Assembly: GCA_002418705.1 (NCBI GenBank)
Contig: DIEQ01000116.1
Coordinates: 1-30,311, forward strand
Reading direction: 5' to 3'
Length of the DNA: 30,311 nucleotides
Source: Mageeibacillus sp. UBA5770
GTDB taxonomy: Bacteria; Bacillota_A; Clostridia; Saccharofermentanales; Saccharofermentanaceae
In this document: one piece after another, positions 14,838-21,992 of the stretch
How the letters are laid out: every line of letters starts with the position of its first letter
How positions within the stretch are numbered: the stretch's first letter is position 1
Notes under the pieces: model-generated
What the model was told of the DNA's origin: nothing
Databases searched by the model: none
The model's input: the letters and a program-made list of their open reading frames with translations, nothing else
Translations under genes and position numbers: made by a program

Positions 14838-16220
14838 TCAGATGGATTCAGGCATTTTCATTAGTCTTTTATATTCAATGGTCAGACAAGCAACAGCTAA
14901 AATAAAAGCCAGAAGATCTGCAATCGGCTGTGCCATCCAAATTCCTTTTATACCAAACATCGTCGGCATTATGAAAAACAATGGTCCTGCAAAAATGATA
15001 ATTCGGGATATGCCATTTAAAATCGCAAATCCATTGCGTCGAACTGAGGCAAAATAACCGGATGCGATCGATGCAATATTTCCGAAAGCAAACAATGCCA
15101 AATAGAACATCATCGTTGCCTTTGTCGCTTCGACTAGCGGCGGAATCGGGCCGCAGAATGTTGATATCACTTTATCCGCAAATATAAATTCAAATGCCCA
15201 GATAACACCTATAAAAATAGTGCTCTGTATTATTCCAATCTTCAATAATTGTGCAACACGCCTGTATTGTTTTGCGCCGATATTAAAGCTGGCGATTGGC
15301 TGGATCCCCGTAATGAAGGCATTGGTGAATACCATGAGGATATAGGCTATATATGCATTAATGATGCTGAATGCAGCTATATTCCACTCATTTCCGCCAT
15401 ATTTTATGATAAGATTATTAATAATTATTGTTGCGGCCATAGATGCTATTTGTATAATGAACATGACAAATCCTATCTTGCATGCTTCCAATACGATGGA
15501 CATATCTACCTTGAAATCTGAAGATGTCAACTTTAGCGGTGTATTTGACCGTTGCAGATATATTAGCAGTAATACTGAAGTACCGACAGCGATGGGCCAT
15601 AATACTCCTGGAGCCTCCATTCCCATACCCCATTTGAATATGCAGAGATATTCTATGAATATAACGGCTACAGCGGGAATGTTATAGAAAAGCGCTGCCG
15701 CCACAGGTTTTTCAGCCGCACGCGTGAAGTAATATGCAGTCGTACCGACGATTGCAAATGGATTCCCAATCATAAAGGGGATAACGTACGATTTGGCCAT
15801 TGGGAGTAAGTCCGGAGTCGCGCCAAGGAATATAAGGATCGGTTCGACATTAATAAGTACAATAGCAGCAAGCGCAATCGAGAAATACGCCGTGAAAACG
15901 ATTATGCTCCCGTAGATTTTACGGGCACCTTCATAATTCCCTTCGCCCAGCTTTATGGCGCAGAGTGTAGACCCACCTATTGCGAACAATCCGAATAAAC
16001 CGACTGTTGTGAGCCAGAATGGAACTATAATTCCGATTGTGGCAAGCCCCATAGGGCCAATGCCATTACCAACGAAAATGCCGTTGAATATGGCTGAAAT
16101 ACCTTGAAATGCCAGTCCAAACAAACCGAACATCGAGTATTTCCAAAAAAGCGAAGAGATTTTGGCGGTGCCGAATTCGCCAACATAATCATGGCCTATC
16201 TCTTTAATTTTGTTTTCCAT
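14838..16220 (-). CDS. MATE family efflux transporter
   Basis: 460 aa from ATG 16220, set by GGAGGGTGAA; an upstream ATG at 16253 lacks a good RBS. About twelve hydrophobic segments in two halves are visible, with the family-typical FIGNGIGPMGLATIGI-like stretch early and ITGIQPIASFNIGAKQYRRV in the second half, and a conserved ending region LFFIMPTMFGIKGIWMAQPI. MATE proteins export organic cations and other small molecules using H+ or Na+ gradients across the cytoplasmic membrane. As first gene of the operon with the amidohydrolase and nitrilase-type hydrolase, it may export a product or the substrate itself. It is divergent from the LuxR-type regulator gene. Confidence 0.92.
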   Translation of the reverse strand: MENKIKEIGHDYVGEFGTAKISSLFWKYSMFGLFGLAFQGISAIFNGIFVGNGIGPMGLATIGIIVPFWLTTVGLFGLFAIGGSTLCAIKLGEGNYEGARKIYGSIIVFTAYFSIALAAIVLINVEPILIFLGATPDLLPMAKSYVIPFMIGNPFAIVGTTAYYFTRAAEKPVAAALFYNIPAVAVIFIEYLCIFKWGMGMEAPGVLWPIAVGTSVLLLIYLQRSNTPLKLTSSDFKVDMSIVLEACKIGFVMFIIQIASMAATIIINNLIIKYGGNEWNIAAFSIINAYIAYILMVFTNAFITGIQPIASFNIGAKQYRRVAQLLKIGIIQSTIFIGVIWAFEFIFADKVISTFCGPIPPLVEATKATMMFYLALFAFGNIASIASGYFASVRRNGFAILNGISRIIIFAGPLFFIMPTMFGIKGIWMAQPIADLLAFILAVACLTIEYKRLMKMPESI

Positions 16221-16311
16221 TTCACCCTCCATGTAAATATATTTTATTGCCATTTTTCATAAATTTACCACTAATTCTACGAGATTGATATTACTTGGAA
16301 AAGCCATCTTA

Positions 16312-16329
16312 ATACTCGTAATTGAGTAT
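16312..16329. promoter_or_regulatory. Candidate operator between MATE operon and LuxR gene
   Basis: ATACTC-GTAATT-GAGTAT is a perfect inverted repeat with 6-bp arms in the divergent intergenic region. A LuxR-type dimer could bind here to control the MATE operon. A -10-like TATAAT for the regulator gene is at 16415-16420 with a poor -35. Confidence 0.4.
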
Positions 16330-16445
16330 ATATGCAACAAATCAAGCATTAATGACATACAAAACACAATGGATTTGAGCTCAAAAAATATGTGCAAAGG
16401 ACATGTTATTCCGTTATAATAAAGATAAAACTCAGTTAGGACGAG

Positions 16446-17198
16446 GTGATTGAAATAGAATCATGCGATAGAAACAATCAAGTTCAATTAAACGGTATTA
16501 TTTATAAGATCTATAGCATTGAAAACGAAGAGGCTATGCGAAGAATATTTTTACAATGCATAAATGGCCTGGTACCATATCAATGTGCCTCTTTTTACCT
16601 TGCCCAAAAAAACGGGAACGGCAAGCTAAGCGATCCTGTCGGTGTCAATCTTACTAATGAAGATTTGTTGAATTATTTTAATTACGAGGACGAAGATTAT
16701 AGGAAGTGGGTTTTCCTATCGCCCAAAAGTGAAATTTTTAAGGAAAGTGAGCTTTATCCTGAAGAAAAGCGAAACAAAACCAGAATTCATCGCGAATTGC
16801 ATGAGCCAAGAAGTATTTATTATTGTCTTCAGATGAGCCTTGTCTATGATTCTACTTTCCTCGGTGTAGTCTCACTCTACCGCAACAAAGACGAGGGTGA
16901 CTATACAGCACAGGAAATCTTTATACTGGATCTTCTCAAGGACCATCTGGCGTTACGGCTGTCCTTCGAAGGGAAAAAGCATAGAACCCAACATTCGAAA
17001 ACGATGAAAATCGATGAATATATAGCAAAATACCAGCTTACGAGCAGAGAATCCGAAGTTCTTCAGTTGCTTTTCGATGGCCATTCCAACGATGAGATCA
17101 GTGGCGAACTATTTATAAGCCCGAATACACTTCGTAAACATCTGATGCATATCTATAAAAAGATAGGTGTTTCCAGCAGATGGGAGCTCTTCAAATAA
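16446..17198 (+). CDS. LuxR-type HTH transcriptional regulator
   Basis: 250 aa with a GTG start (AGGACGAG just upstream). The C-terminal 60 residues are a classic LuxR/GerE helix-turn-helix: YQLTSRESEVLQLLFDGHSN, then EISGELFISPNTLRKHLMHI and YKKIGVSSRWEL. The N-terminal 180 residues may be a GAF-like sensor fold (hydrophobic strands YYCLQMSLVYD and FLGVVSLYRN before the linker), but this is not certain. It is the only host-type gene in the island on the plus strand and is divergent from the MATE operon, so it is the likely regulator of that operon. The inducer is unknown. Confidence 0.87.
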   Translation: MIEIESCDRNNQVQLNGIIYKIYSIENEEAMRRIFLQCINGLVPYQCASFYLAQKNGNGKLSDPVGVNLTNEDLLNYFNYEDEDYRKWVFLSPKSEIFKESELYPEEKRNKTRIHRELHEPRSIYYCLQMSLVYDSTFLGVVSLYRNKDEGDYTAQEIFILDLLKDHLALRLSFEGKKHRTQHSKTMKIDEYIAKYQLTSRESEVLQLLFDGHSNDEISGELFISPNTLRKHLMHIYKKIGVSSRWELFK

Positions 17199-17360
17199 AA
17201 CCTTACATATAATCTATACGTATCCCTAAAATACACGGATAGATTCTATTCTTCGCAATGATTCTGTAATAATCGCGACTGATCTATCGAATTAAATCAA
17301 TGATTCAAAAGACGATGCCAAACAACGTTTCATCAGATTGTTCCATTTTATTTCCATATG

Positions 17361-17405
17361 AGAACCGCGACGGTTTCCGCATGCGTCGAGTGCTGGTCAC
17401 TGCTA
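17361..17405 (-). repeat. rlmD-tail repeat copy (after class II Fic gene)
   Basis: AGAACCGCGACGGTTTCCGC, continuing ATGCGTCGAGTGCTGGTCAC, encodes SSDQHSTHAETVAVLIWK plus TAA (17348-17350) on the minus strand. The tail frame extends upstream as IWKRIVEISRIV but is not in frame with the Fic gene. The gap 17199-17483 contains this copy and the Fic terminator only. Confidence 0.87.
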
Positions 17406-17446
17406 ACAATCCTTGATATTTCAACGATTCTCTTCCATATATTTGT

Positions 17447-17473
17447 GAGCTGTCGCTAAATTTGCGACAGCTC
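17447..17473 (-). terminator. Terminator after the Fic gene
   Basis: On the minus strand GAGCTGTCGC-AAATTTA-GCGACAGCTC is a perfect 10-bp stem, just past the Fic stop codon. It is followed by ACAAATAT rather than a clean T-run, so termination may be weak. It lies before the tail repeat, unlike most other cassettes. Confidence 0.55.
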
Positions 17474-17483
17474 AAAGTGTTCC

Positions 17484-18545
17484 TTATTTGATCAGATCAA
17501 ACAATCGCTTATTTTGATAGATCCGTTCTTTTCCAATTTTTTCCGAGATGAGAAATCCTCCCTCTTCAAGGATACCCAGATAATTGGCTGCGGTCTTTCT
17601 TGTTACACCCAATCCTTTTTCGATATAAGCGATCTTTGTGTAAAACTCGAGGAAAAGCAAATTTATCAATTCTTTTGAGTAAATTTTAGGCAACTTTTCT
17701 TTAATCTCCAAACTTACTGTTTCAATTTCCAAATTAATTTTCTTCACAAGTTTCAAGGTTTCTTCTGCCGTTTCTTCAATGCCGGCAAGAATATAGATGA
17801 TCCACTCCTCCCATTTTGCTGATGTTCGGACTTCCTGGAGAAGTCGGTAGTACGATGATTTATTTCTTATGATATAACTGCTCAAGTATAGAATCGGACT
17901 GTCAAGCAGTCCCTTGAGCACCAGATAGAGTATATTGATTATTCTGCCCGTCCGACCATTTCCATCGTAAAAAGGGTGGATACTTTCGAATTGATAATGA
18001 ATAATTGCCAATTTTATTAATGGATCAATGTCATCATGGTCTTCATTGATGTACTTTTCAAGATTGCTTAACAAGGATCTGATTTCTTCTTCTCCCGAAG
18101 GCGGTATGTATACTATTTCACCCGTTCTTTCATTCTGGAGCACAGTACCTGATATTTTTCTAATACCTGCCCTGTTTTTCTCAATGATACTTTGGATTTC
18201 TATGATCATATTCGCCGTTAGCATTTCGCGTTCTTTTACGATCTCATATCCGTGCCACAACGCTGTTCTATAACTGGCGACCTCTTTTGCAGCCAGGCTC
18301 GAATCACGAGCGTCGTTCATGGCTCTATATAAGTCATCATGTGTCGTTATGATGTTTTCAATTTCAGAACTATCCTTGGATTCATTGATCATCACCGCAT
18401 TTATGAGTATGTGCTTATTGGGGATCGTATCTGCATAACCCTTAAGTTCCGCCAGCGCACGATTAGCTCTCGCAAGGTGCTTAAGAACAGCTTTGGTTTC
18501 CATATCCATATTGGGTGGTAACATGGGTAATTTTTGCATATACAT
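17484..18545 (-). CDS. Fic family protein, class II (self-inhibited AMPylator)
   Basis: 353 aa from ATG 18545, eight bases after AGGAGG. The Fic motif HPFYDGNGRTGR is complete at about residues 190-201. An N-terminal inhibitory helix with the (S/T)xxxE(G/N) pattern is visible as SSEIENI near 59-65, which defines class II. The C-terminal 80 residues look like a winged helix (GVTRKTAANYLGILEEGGFL), common in bacterial two-domain Fic proteins and suggesting DNA binding. Such enzymes transfer AMP from ATP to protein hydroxyls. The target is unknown. A promoter with TTGACG and TAAAAT lies directly upstream. Monocistronic. Confidence 0.92.
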   Translation of the reverse strand: MYMQKLPMLPPNMDMETKAVLKHLARANRALAELKGYADTIPNKHILINAVMINESKDSSEIENIITTHDDLYRAMNDARDSSLAAKEVASYRTALWHGYEIVKEREMLTANMIIEIQSIIEKNRAGIRKISGTVLQNERTGEIVYIPPSGEEEIRSLLSNLEKYINEDHDDIDPLIKLAIIHYQFESIHPFYDGNGRTGRIINILYLVLKGLLDSPILYLSSYIIRNKSSYYRLLQEVRTSAKWEEWIIYILAGIEETAEETLKLVKKINLEIETVSLEIKEKLPKIYSKELINLLFLEFYTKIAYIEKGLGVTRKTAANYLGILEEGGFLISEKIGKERIYQNKRLFDLIK

Positions 18546-18569
18546 TATCAAGTCCTCCTATATATGGGA

Positions 18570-18598
18570 ATTTTATCATGCCTTTTTACCCGCGTCAA
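18570..18598 (-). promoter_or_regulatory. Promoter of the Fic gene
   Basis: On the minus strand TTGACG (18598-18593), a 17-bp spacer and TAAAAT (18575-18570). The GGGTAA in the spacer recurs in the hairpin at 18626-18652, which could give an autoregulatory site. Confidence 0.6.
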
Positions 18599-18625
18599 TT
18601 TTATATAAGTAAATATTTGATAAAA

Positions 18626-18652
18626 TTACCCACGTTTTAAAAGCGTGGGTAA
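18626..18652 (-). terminator. Terminator after the SWIM protein gene
   Basis: On the minus strand TTACCCACG-CTTTTAAAA-CGTGGGTAA is followed by TTTTATC. It lies 30 bp downstream of the tail-repeat stop codon. Confidence 0.7.
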
Positions 18653-18683
18653 TAAATGGATTTTTTCTATGTATATCGATTTA

Positions 18684-19187
18684 TTATTTTCGAATCAGCA
18701 GCGCGACAGTTTCTATATGCGTCGTCTGCTGGTCACTGCCCTCTCCAGAACTTAAATAACGATAGCGGTCACTTTCCTCTGCTTCTATTAACGCATTGAT
18801 CAATGCTATTCTCAATTCTGCTTTTGATAAGCTTTTTACGTATTTTATGATCTGATCGTTGCGTTCTCGTTCACGTTCCTCTTCTTCTCTCTCATATTCT
18901 TCGATTTCAGCTATATAACTTTTCGCCTCATTCGGGAAGACAGTAAAAAAAAGGGCGACCTTGTGCTTGCATATAATTCTATTCCCCTCTGCATACGGGC
19001 AATTGCATATGGATTTTTTCGGGTGCTCGGTATCTATAATTACATGATAAGGTTCATTCCCGCTGCCGGCAACCTCTCCTGTGAATTCATGTTCACCTGT
19101 TTGTTTCCAGGAGAGAACGCGTTTCCCTGTATAATATTCATAGCCTCTCCATGCAGATGCATTGCTGGCAATGGATAAAATGCTCAT
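18684..19187 (-). CDS. SWIM zinc-finger protein with rlmD-type tail
   Basis: 167 aa. A SWIM zinc finger is evident in the middle: CNCPYAEGNRIICKH fits CxCx(n)CxH. Before it is a short beta-rich part (YEYYTGKRVLSWKQTGEHEF), after it a highly charged coiled-coil region (IEEYEREEEERERERND) and then SLSKAELRIALINALIEAEE. SWIM domains bind zinc and usually DNA or proteins; the role of this short form is unknown. The protein ends GSDQQTTHIETVALLIRK, the rlmD-tail repeat in frame. The start ATG has GAGGG about 11 bases upstream. It lies downstream of the DUF4143 ATPase gene. A decayed relative is at 1532-1690. Confidence 0.82.
   Translation of the reverse strand: MSILSIASNASAWRGYEYYTGKRVLSWKQTGEHEFTGEVAGSGNEPYHVIIDTEHPKKSICNCPYAEGNRIICKHKVALFFTVFPNEAKSYIAEIEEYEREEEERERERNDQIIKYVKSLSKAELRIALINALIEAEESDRYRYLSSGEGSDQQTTHIETVALLIRK
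18697..18740 (-). repeat. rlmD-tail repeat copy, in-frame in SWIM gene
   Basis: AGCAGCGCGACAGTTTCTAT, continuing ATGCGTCGTCTGCTGGTCAC, encodes GSDQQTTHIETVALL as the C-terminus of the SWIM protein. The codon choice TTTCTATATG resembles the 5.8-kb copy more than the other copies, so at least two sublineages of the repeat exist. Confidence 0.87.
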
Positions 19188-19333
19188 ATAATTTCCATCC
19201 CTCTATCTTTCAATCTTTTTATCCTCCGGCAGCCAATCAGGTATATTCAATTTCCTGATACCTTAATGGCTGGACCCGACTCCGATTTCATCGATGGTTA
19301 ATAAAATTACGGGATAATTATCCTGGATCTTAT

Positions 19334-19369
19334 GCGGCGGTTTTCGTATGGGGTGTAGAGGTACATACT
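19334..19369 (-). repeat. Decayed rlmD-tail repeat copy (after DUF4143 ATPase)
   Basis: GCGGCGGTTTTCGTATGGGG aligns without gaps in its first half with GCGACGGTTTCCGTATGCGT of the good copies. The coding frame is broken. It lies immediately after the ATPase stop codon, exactly where a cassette end is expected. Confidence 0.5.
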
Positions 19370-19373
19370 ATGC

Positions 19374-20588
19374 TTAAATCAACCAGACGGGCACAGCCCA
19401 ATTTCCTTTAGTTATTGGTACTAAATCTTCACTCATACAAATAATGCTTCCTTCACCAGTTTCTTGGCCAGCTTTATCTAATAATGAAAAATGACGGCCT
19501 GCATTATTCTTAGGGTTTGCACTCTTCTTTATTTCAATAGGCTGCAACTTACCATTATTTTCAATAATCAAATCGATTTCCTTTTGATCTGAATCTCTGT
19601 AGTAATATATCGGAGGTCTCTTTCCTGCATTCAAATAACTTTTAATTACTTCAGACACTACAAAGGTTTCAAAAAAAGCTCCTGACATTGCCGAAATCTC
19701 CAATGATTCACTGGATGTCCATCTTGTTAAGTATGCGCATAATCCAGTATCCATAAAATACATATTAGGAGCTTTGACAATTCTTTTCAACGCATTGTTG
19801 AAGTAAGGCTCAATAAGAACAACAAGCCCTGATGTAACCAGCAAAGATAGCCAGTTTTTCGCCGTTGGAGAAGAAATTCCAACATCTTTTGCCAGTTCTG
19901 AATAATTGACCATTTGACTTGTCCTTGCAGCACAAGCTGTTAAGAAACGCTGAAATTGCATTTCATCCGCCACTTGTGTCAAATCTCTGATATCACGATG
20001 AATATATGTATCGACATAAGATGCATAAAATCTTTCAATGCTCTGCTCTTTTGTATGCAATGCCGGCATTGACCCTTTATGGATCAGATCATATATATCA
20101 CCCAGATTCATCTTTCTGGCAATAGCTAACCTTCCTAGTAATCGTTTTACATCTGTTGTATAAAACTCATTAGGCAGCCCGTTCAGTTCTGAAAGAGACA
20201 GCCCTTGCATCGGGATTATCCCTACTCTGCCTGCCAGACTTTCACTTACTCCTTTCATCATCTGAAACATTTGCGAACCGATAAGCCAAAAATCTCCCAT
20301 CTTCTTGTTCTTGTCCACATGTAATTTGATATACGGCAATAATTCAGGCGCATATTGTATTTCATCAATAATGACCGGCGGCTCATACCTTTGTAAAAAA
20401 AGCAGCGGTTCTTCTTTAGCCGATCTTCTGGCTACGGGATCGTCAAGACTTACATACTTTCTGGCCTTATCAGCAACATGTTGTAATAACGTTGTTTTTC
20501 CAACCTGTCTTGGCCCAGTTACAAGGAGCACAGGGTATGTATCGGATACTTCCTTGACTATTGATTCTAATGCTCTTTTTATAAACAT
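19374..20588 (-). CDS. AAA_14/DUF4143 ATPase
   Basis: 404 aa, complete. Walker A GPRQVGKTT (residues 25-33) and Walker B PVIIDEIQ (71-78) define the ATPase domain; LIGSQMFQMMKGVSESLAGR carries the sensor region. The C-terminal DUF4143 part follows (YIHRDIRDLTQVADEMQF and SSPTAKNWLSLLVTSGLV), ending in a PD-(D/E)XK-like pattern (KEIDLIIENNGKLQPIEIKK). These proteins are frequent in mobile and defence islands; the cellular role is not known and may be nuclease-linked. ATG follows AAGGAG. It is transcribed alone; a strong terminator of the preceding gene is upstream. A broken relative is at 1712-2313. Confidence 0.92.
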   Translation of the reverse strand: MFIKRALESIVKEVSDTYPVLLVTGPRQVGKTTLLQHVADKARKYVSLDDPVARRSAKEEPLLFLQRYEPPVIIDEIQYAPELLPYIKLHVDKNKKMGDFWLIGSQMFQMMKGVSESLAGRVGIIPMQGLSLSELNGLPNEFYTTDVKRLLGRLAIARKMNLGDIYDLIHKGSMPALHTKEQSIERFYASYVDTYIHRDIRDLTQVADEMQFQRFLTACAARTSQMVNYSELAKDVGISSPTAKNWLSLLVTSGLVVLIEPYFNNALKRIVKAPNMYFMDTGLCAYLTRWTSSESLEISAMSGAFFETFVVSEVIKSYLNAGKRPPIYYYRDSDQKEIDLIIENNGKLQPIEIKKSANPKNNAGRHFSLLDKAGQETGEGSIICMSEDLVPITKGNWAVPVWLI

Positions 20589-20688
20589 TATTTAACTCCT
20601 TAAATGTCCATTGTAACTATGCATATTCTTAACGTTTGAATTAAAGCTCAATTTCAGATTACACGAATAATCAGAAAAAATCAAGAAA

Positions 20689-20729
20689 AAACCGTTTAAT
20701 TTAAAACTCAATTTTAAATTAAACGGTTT
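20689..20729 (-). terminator. Strong terminator after RhuM-Fic copy 2
   Basis: A perfect 18-bp stem (AAACCGTTTAATTTAAAA and its complement) with a 5-nt loop is followed on the minus strand by TTTTTTCTTGATTTTTT. It lies about 60 bp past the tail stop at 20790. The gap 20589-20867 holds only this and the tail repeat. Confidence 0.8.
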
Positions 20730-20817
20730 ACCGTTCGCTGCTCGTAAACGGCGATATAATATCTTCTCTTGATAACGTTCGAGTCAAAATCAATCTTTTT
20801 CAGTCTGTCCCTTTATC

Positions 20818-20861
20818 AGCAACGCGACGGTTTCCGTATGCGTCGAGTGCTGATCACTACC
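20818..20861 (-). repeat. rlmD-tail repeat copy (after RhuM-Fic 2)
   Basis: AGCAACGCGACGGTTTCCGT, continuing ATGCGTCGAGTGCTGATCAC, is almost identical to the 11.4-kb copy. On the minus strand the frame runs from the RhuM-Fic gene through its TAG stop into KIGSDQHSTHTETVALLIKG and stops at 20790-20792. Confidence 0.9.
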
Positions 20862-20867
20862 AATTTT

Positions 20868-21800
20868 CTAAATAAGAAAATTCATAACCAGATTAACCAT
20901 CGCTTCCTTTTCTTCTGGCTTTGATTCTGCAATCATTATGGTGATAGCAACCAAGGTATTGTCTTCTATAATCTTTTCGCCATCACTGAAAAGCAAGTCG
21001 TTCTTGTCAAGGAAGTATAGAAATATCATTGCCGCTATACGCTTATTGCCATCTGAAAACGAATGGTTTTTCGTAATGAAATATAATAAATTTGAGGCTT
21101 TCTCTTGTGTTGATTTATAAACATCATGCCCATCAAACGTCTGATATATTGCACCTATGCTTGCATTGAACGATTCGTCCTTTTCGTTTCCGAACAAATC
21201 GCTCTCGGCGCCAAATCTCATTTGAGCAATAACTTGTCTGCATTCATCGTACGTTATAATATAAGTTGCTTCAGTACCTTGGGGTTTTTCTATTCTCTGG
21301 TGGTCGTAATCATCAAGGAGATTTAAGGCATCTGAATAGCTCTCAATAACGCTTAAAACTTGTTTGGCATCCAGGCGATTCTCTGAGCGTTTTAAAATTT
21401 TAACGATTTTTCCAATTTGTTGCATACGATTTTTATTGATGGAATATCCTTTAATAATATGCTCTTTGAGTATGCTGTTTGCCCATTTGCGAAATTCTAC
21501 TCCTCTTTTTGATTTAACCCTATATCCAATTGAAATAATAACATCCAAATTATAATACTTGACATGGTACATTTTGCCATCAAGCGCAGTTGTCAAGGAT
21601 TCCTTGACAACTGAATCGGATTCTAATTCGCCCTCTCTGAAACAATTATTGATGTGTAAACTTATATTTTGCTTGGTAGTGTTAAACAACTCCATCATTT
21701 GCTGCTGGCTCAACCAAACAGTCTCACCTTCAATGGCGACATCCAACTTTACCTGCTCATCAACTGTTTGAAATAGGACTAATCCATTTTGATTGGACAT
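20868..21800 (-). CDS. RhuM-Fic/DOC fusion protein (copy 2)
   Basis: 310 aa; ATG follows CGGAGGATATT. The N-terminal RhuM-type domain (WLSQQQMMELFNTTKQNISL, then KYYNLDVIISIGYRVKSKRG) is followed by the Fic/DOC domain with HSFSDGNKR at about residues 246-254. From about residue 135 to the end it differs from copy 1 (4679-5608) by only a few residues, whereas the first 130 residues are clearly divergent: a mosaic created by recombination or by selection on the RhuM half. As a Fic protein it should modify a target with AMP or a related group; the target is unknown. Gene 2 starts within 20 bp of the long direct repeat that includes the rlmD flank, so it is the cassette nearest to rlmD. Confidence 0.9.
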   Translation of the reverse strand: MSNQNGLVLFQTVDEQVKLDVAIEGETVWLSQQQMMELFNTTKQNISLHINNCFREGELESDSVVKESLTTALDGKMYHVKYYNLDVIISIGYRVKSKRGVEFRKWANSILKEHIIKGYSINKNRMQQIGKIVKILKRSENRLDAKQVLSVIESYSDALNLLDDYDHQRIEKPQGTEATYIITYDECRQVIAQMRFGAESDLFGNEKDESFNASIGAIYQTFDGHDVYKSTQEKASNLLYFITKNHSFSDGNKRIAAMIFLYFLDKNDLLFSDGEKIIEDNTLVAITIMIAESKPEEKEAMVNLVMNFLI

Positions 21801-21940
21801 AATATCCTCCGTTTTAAAAGTAAATTTTTAATTAAATTCAGTATATCATTTTTCAACAAAATATAATCAGTATATTTGCGACGATATTCGACTCATCTTT
21901 CAGACTTAATAACATTCCTGATATGGACTTTTGTCTATCC

Positions 21941-21970
21941 AAAAAGGAGTTTCGATTTCTCGAAACTCCT
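21941..21970 (-). terminator. Terminator of rlmD
   Basis: On the minus strand AGGAGTTTCGA-GAAA-TCGAAACTCCT is a perfect 11-bp stem followed by TTTTTGG. It lies about 20 bp beyond the rlmD stop codon. Confidence 0.85.
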
Positions 21971-21992
21971 TTCATCTGCAGCTATTTTTGAT

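Noticed and set aside
20790..20868. TAG before the tail as a pyrrolysine codon
   Set aside because: The parallel gene at 4679 has TAA at the same place, so a specific UAG decoding does not explain the pattern.
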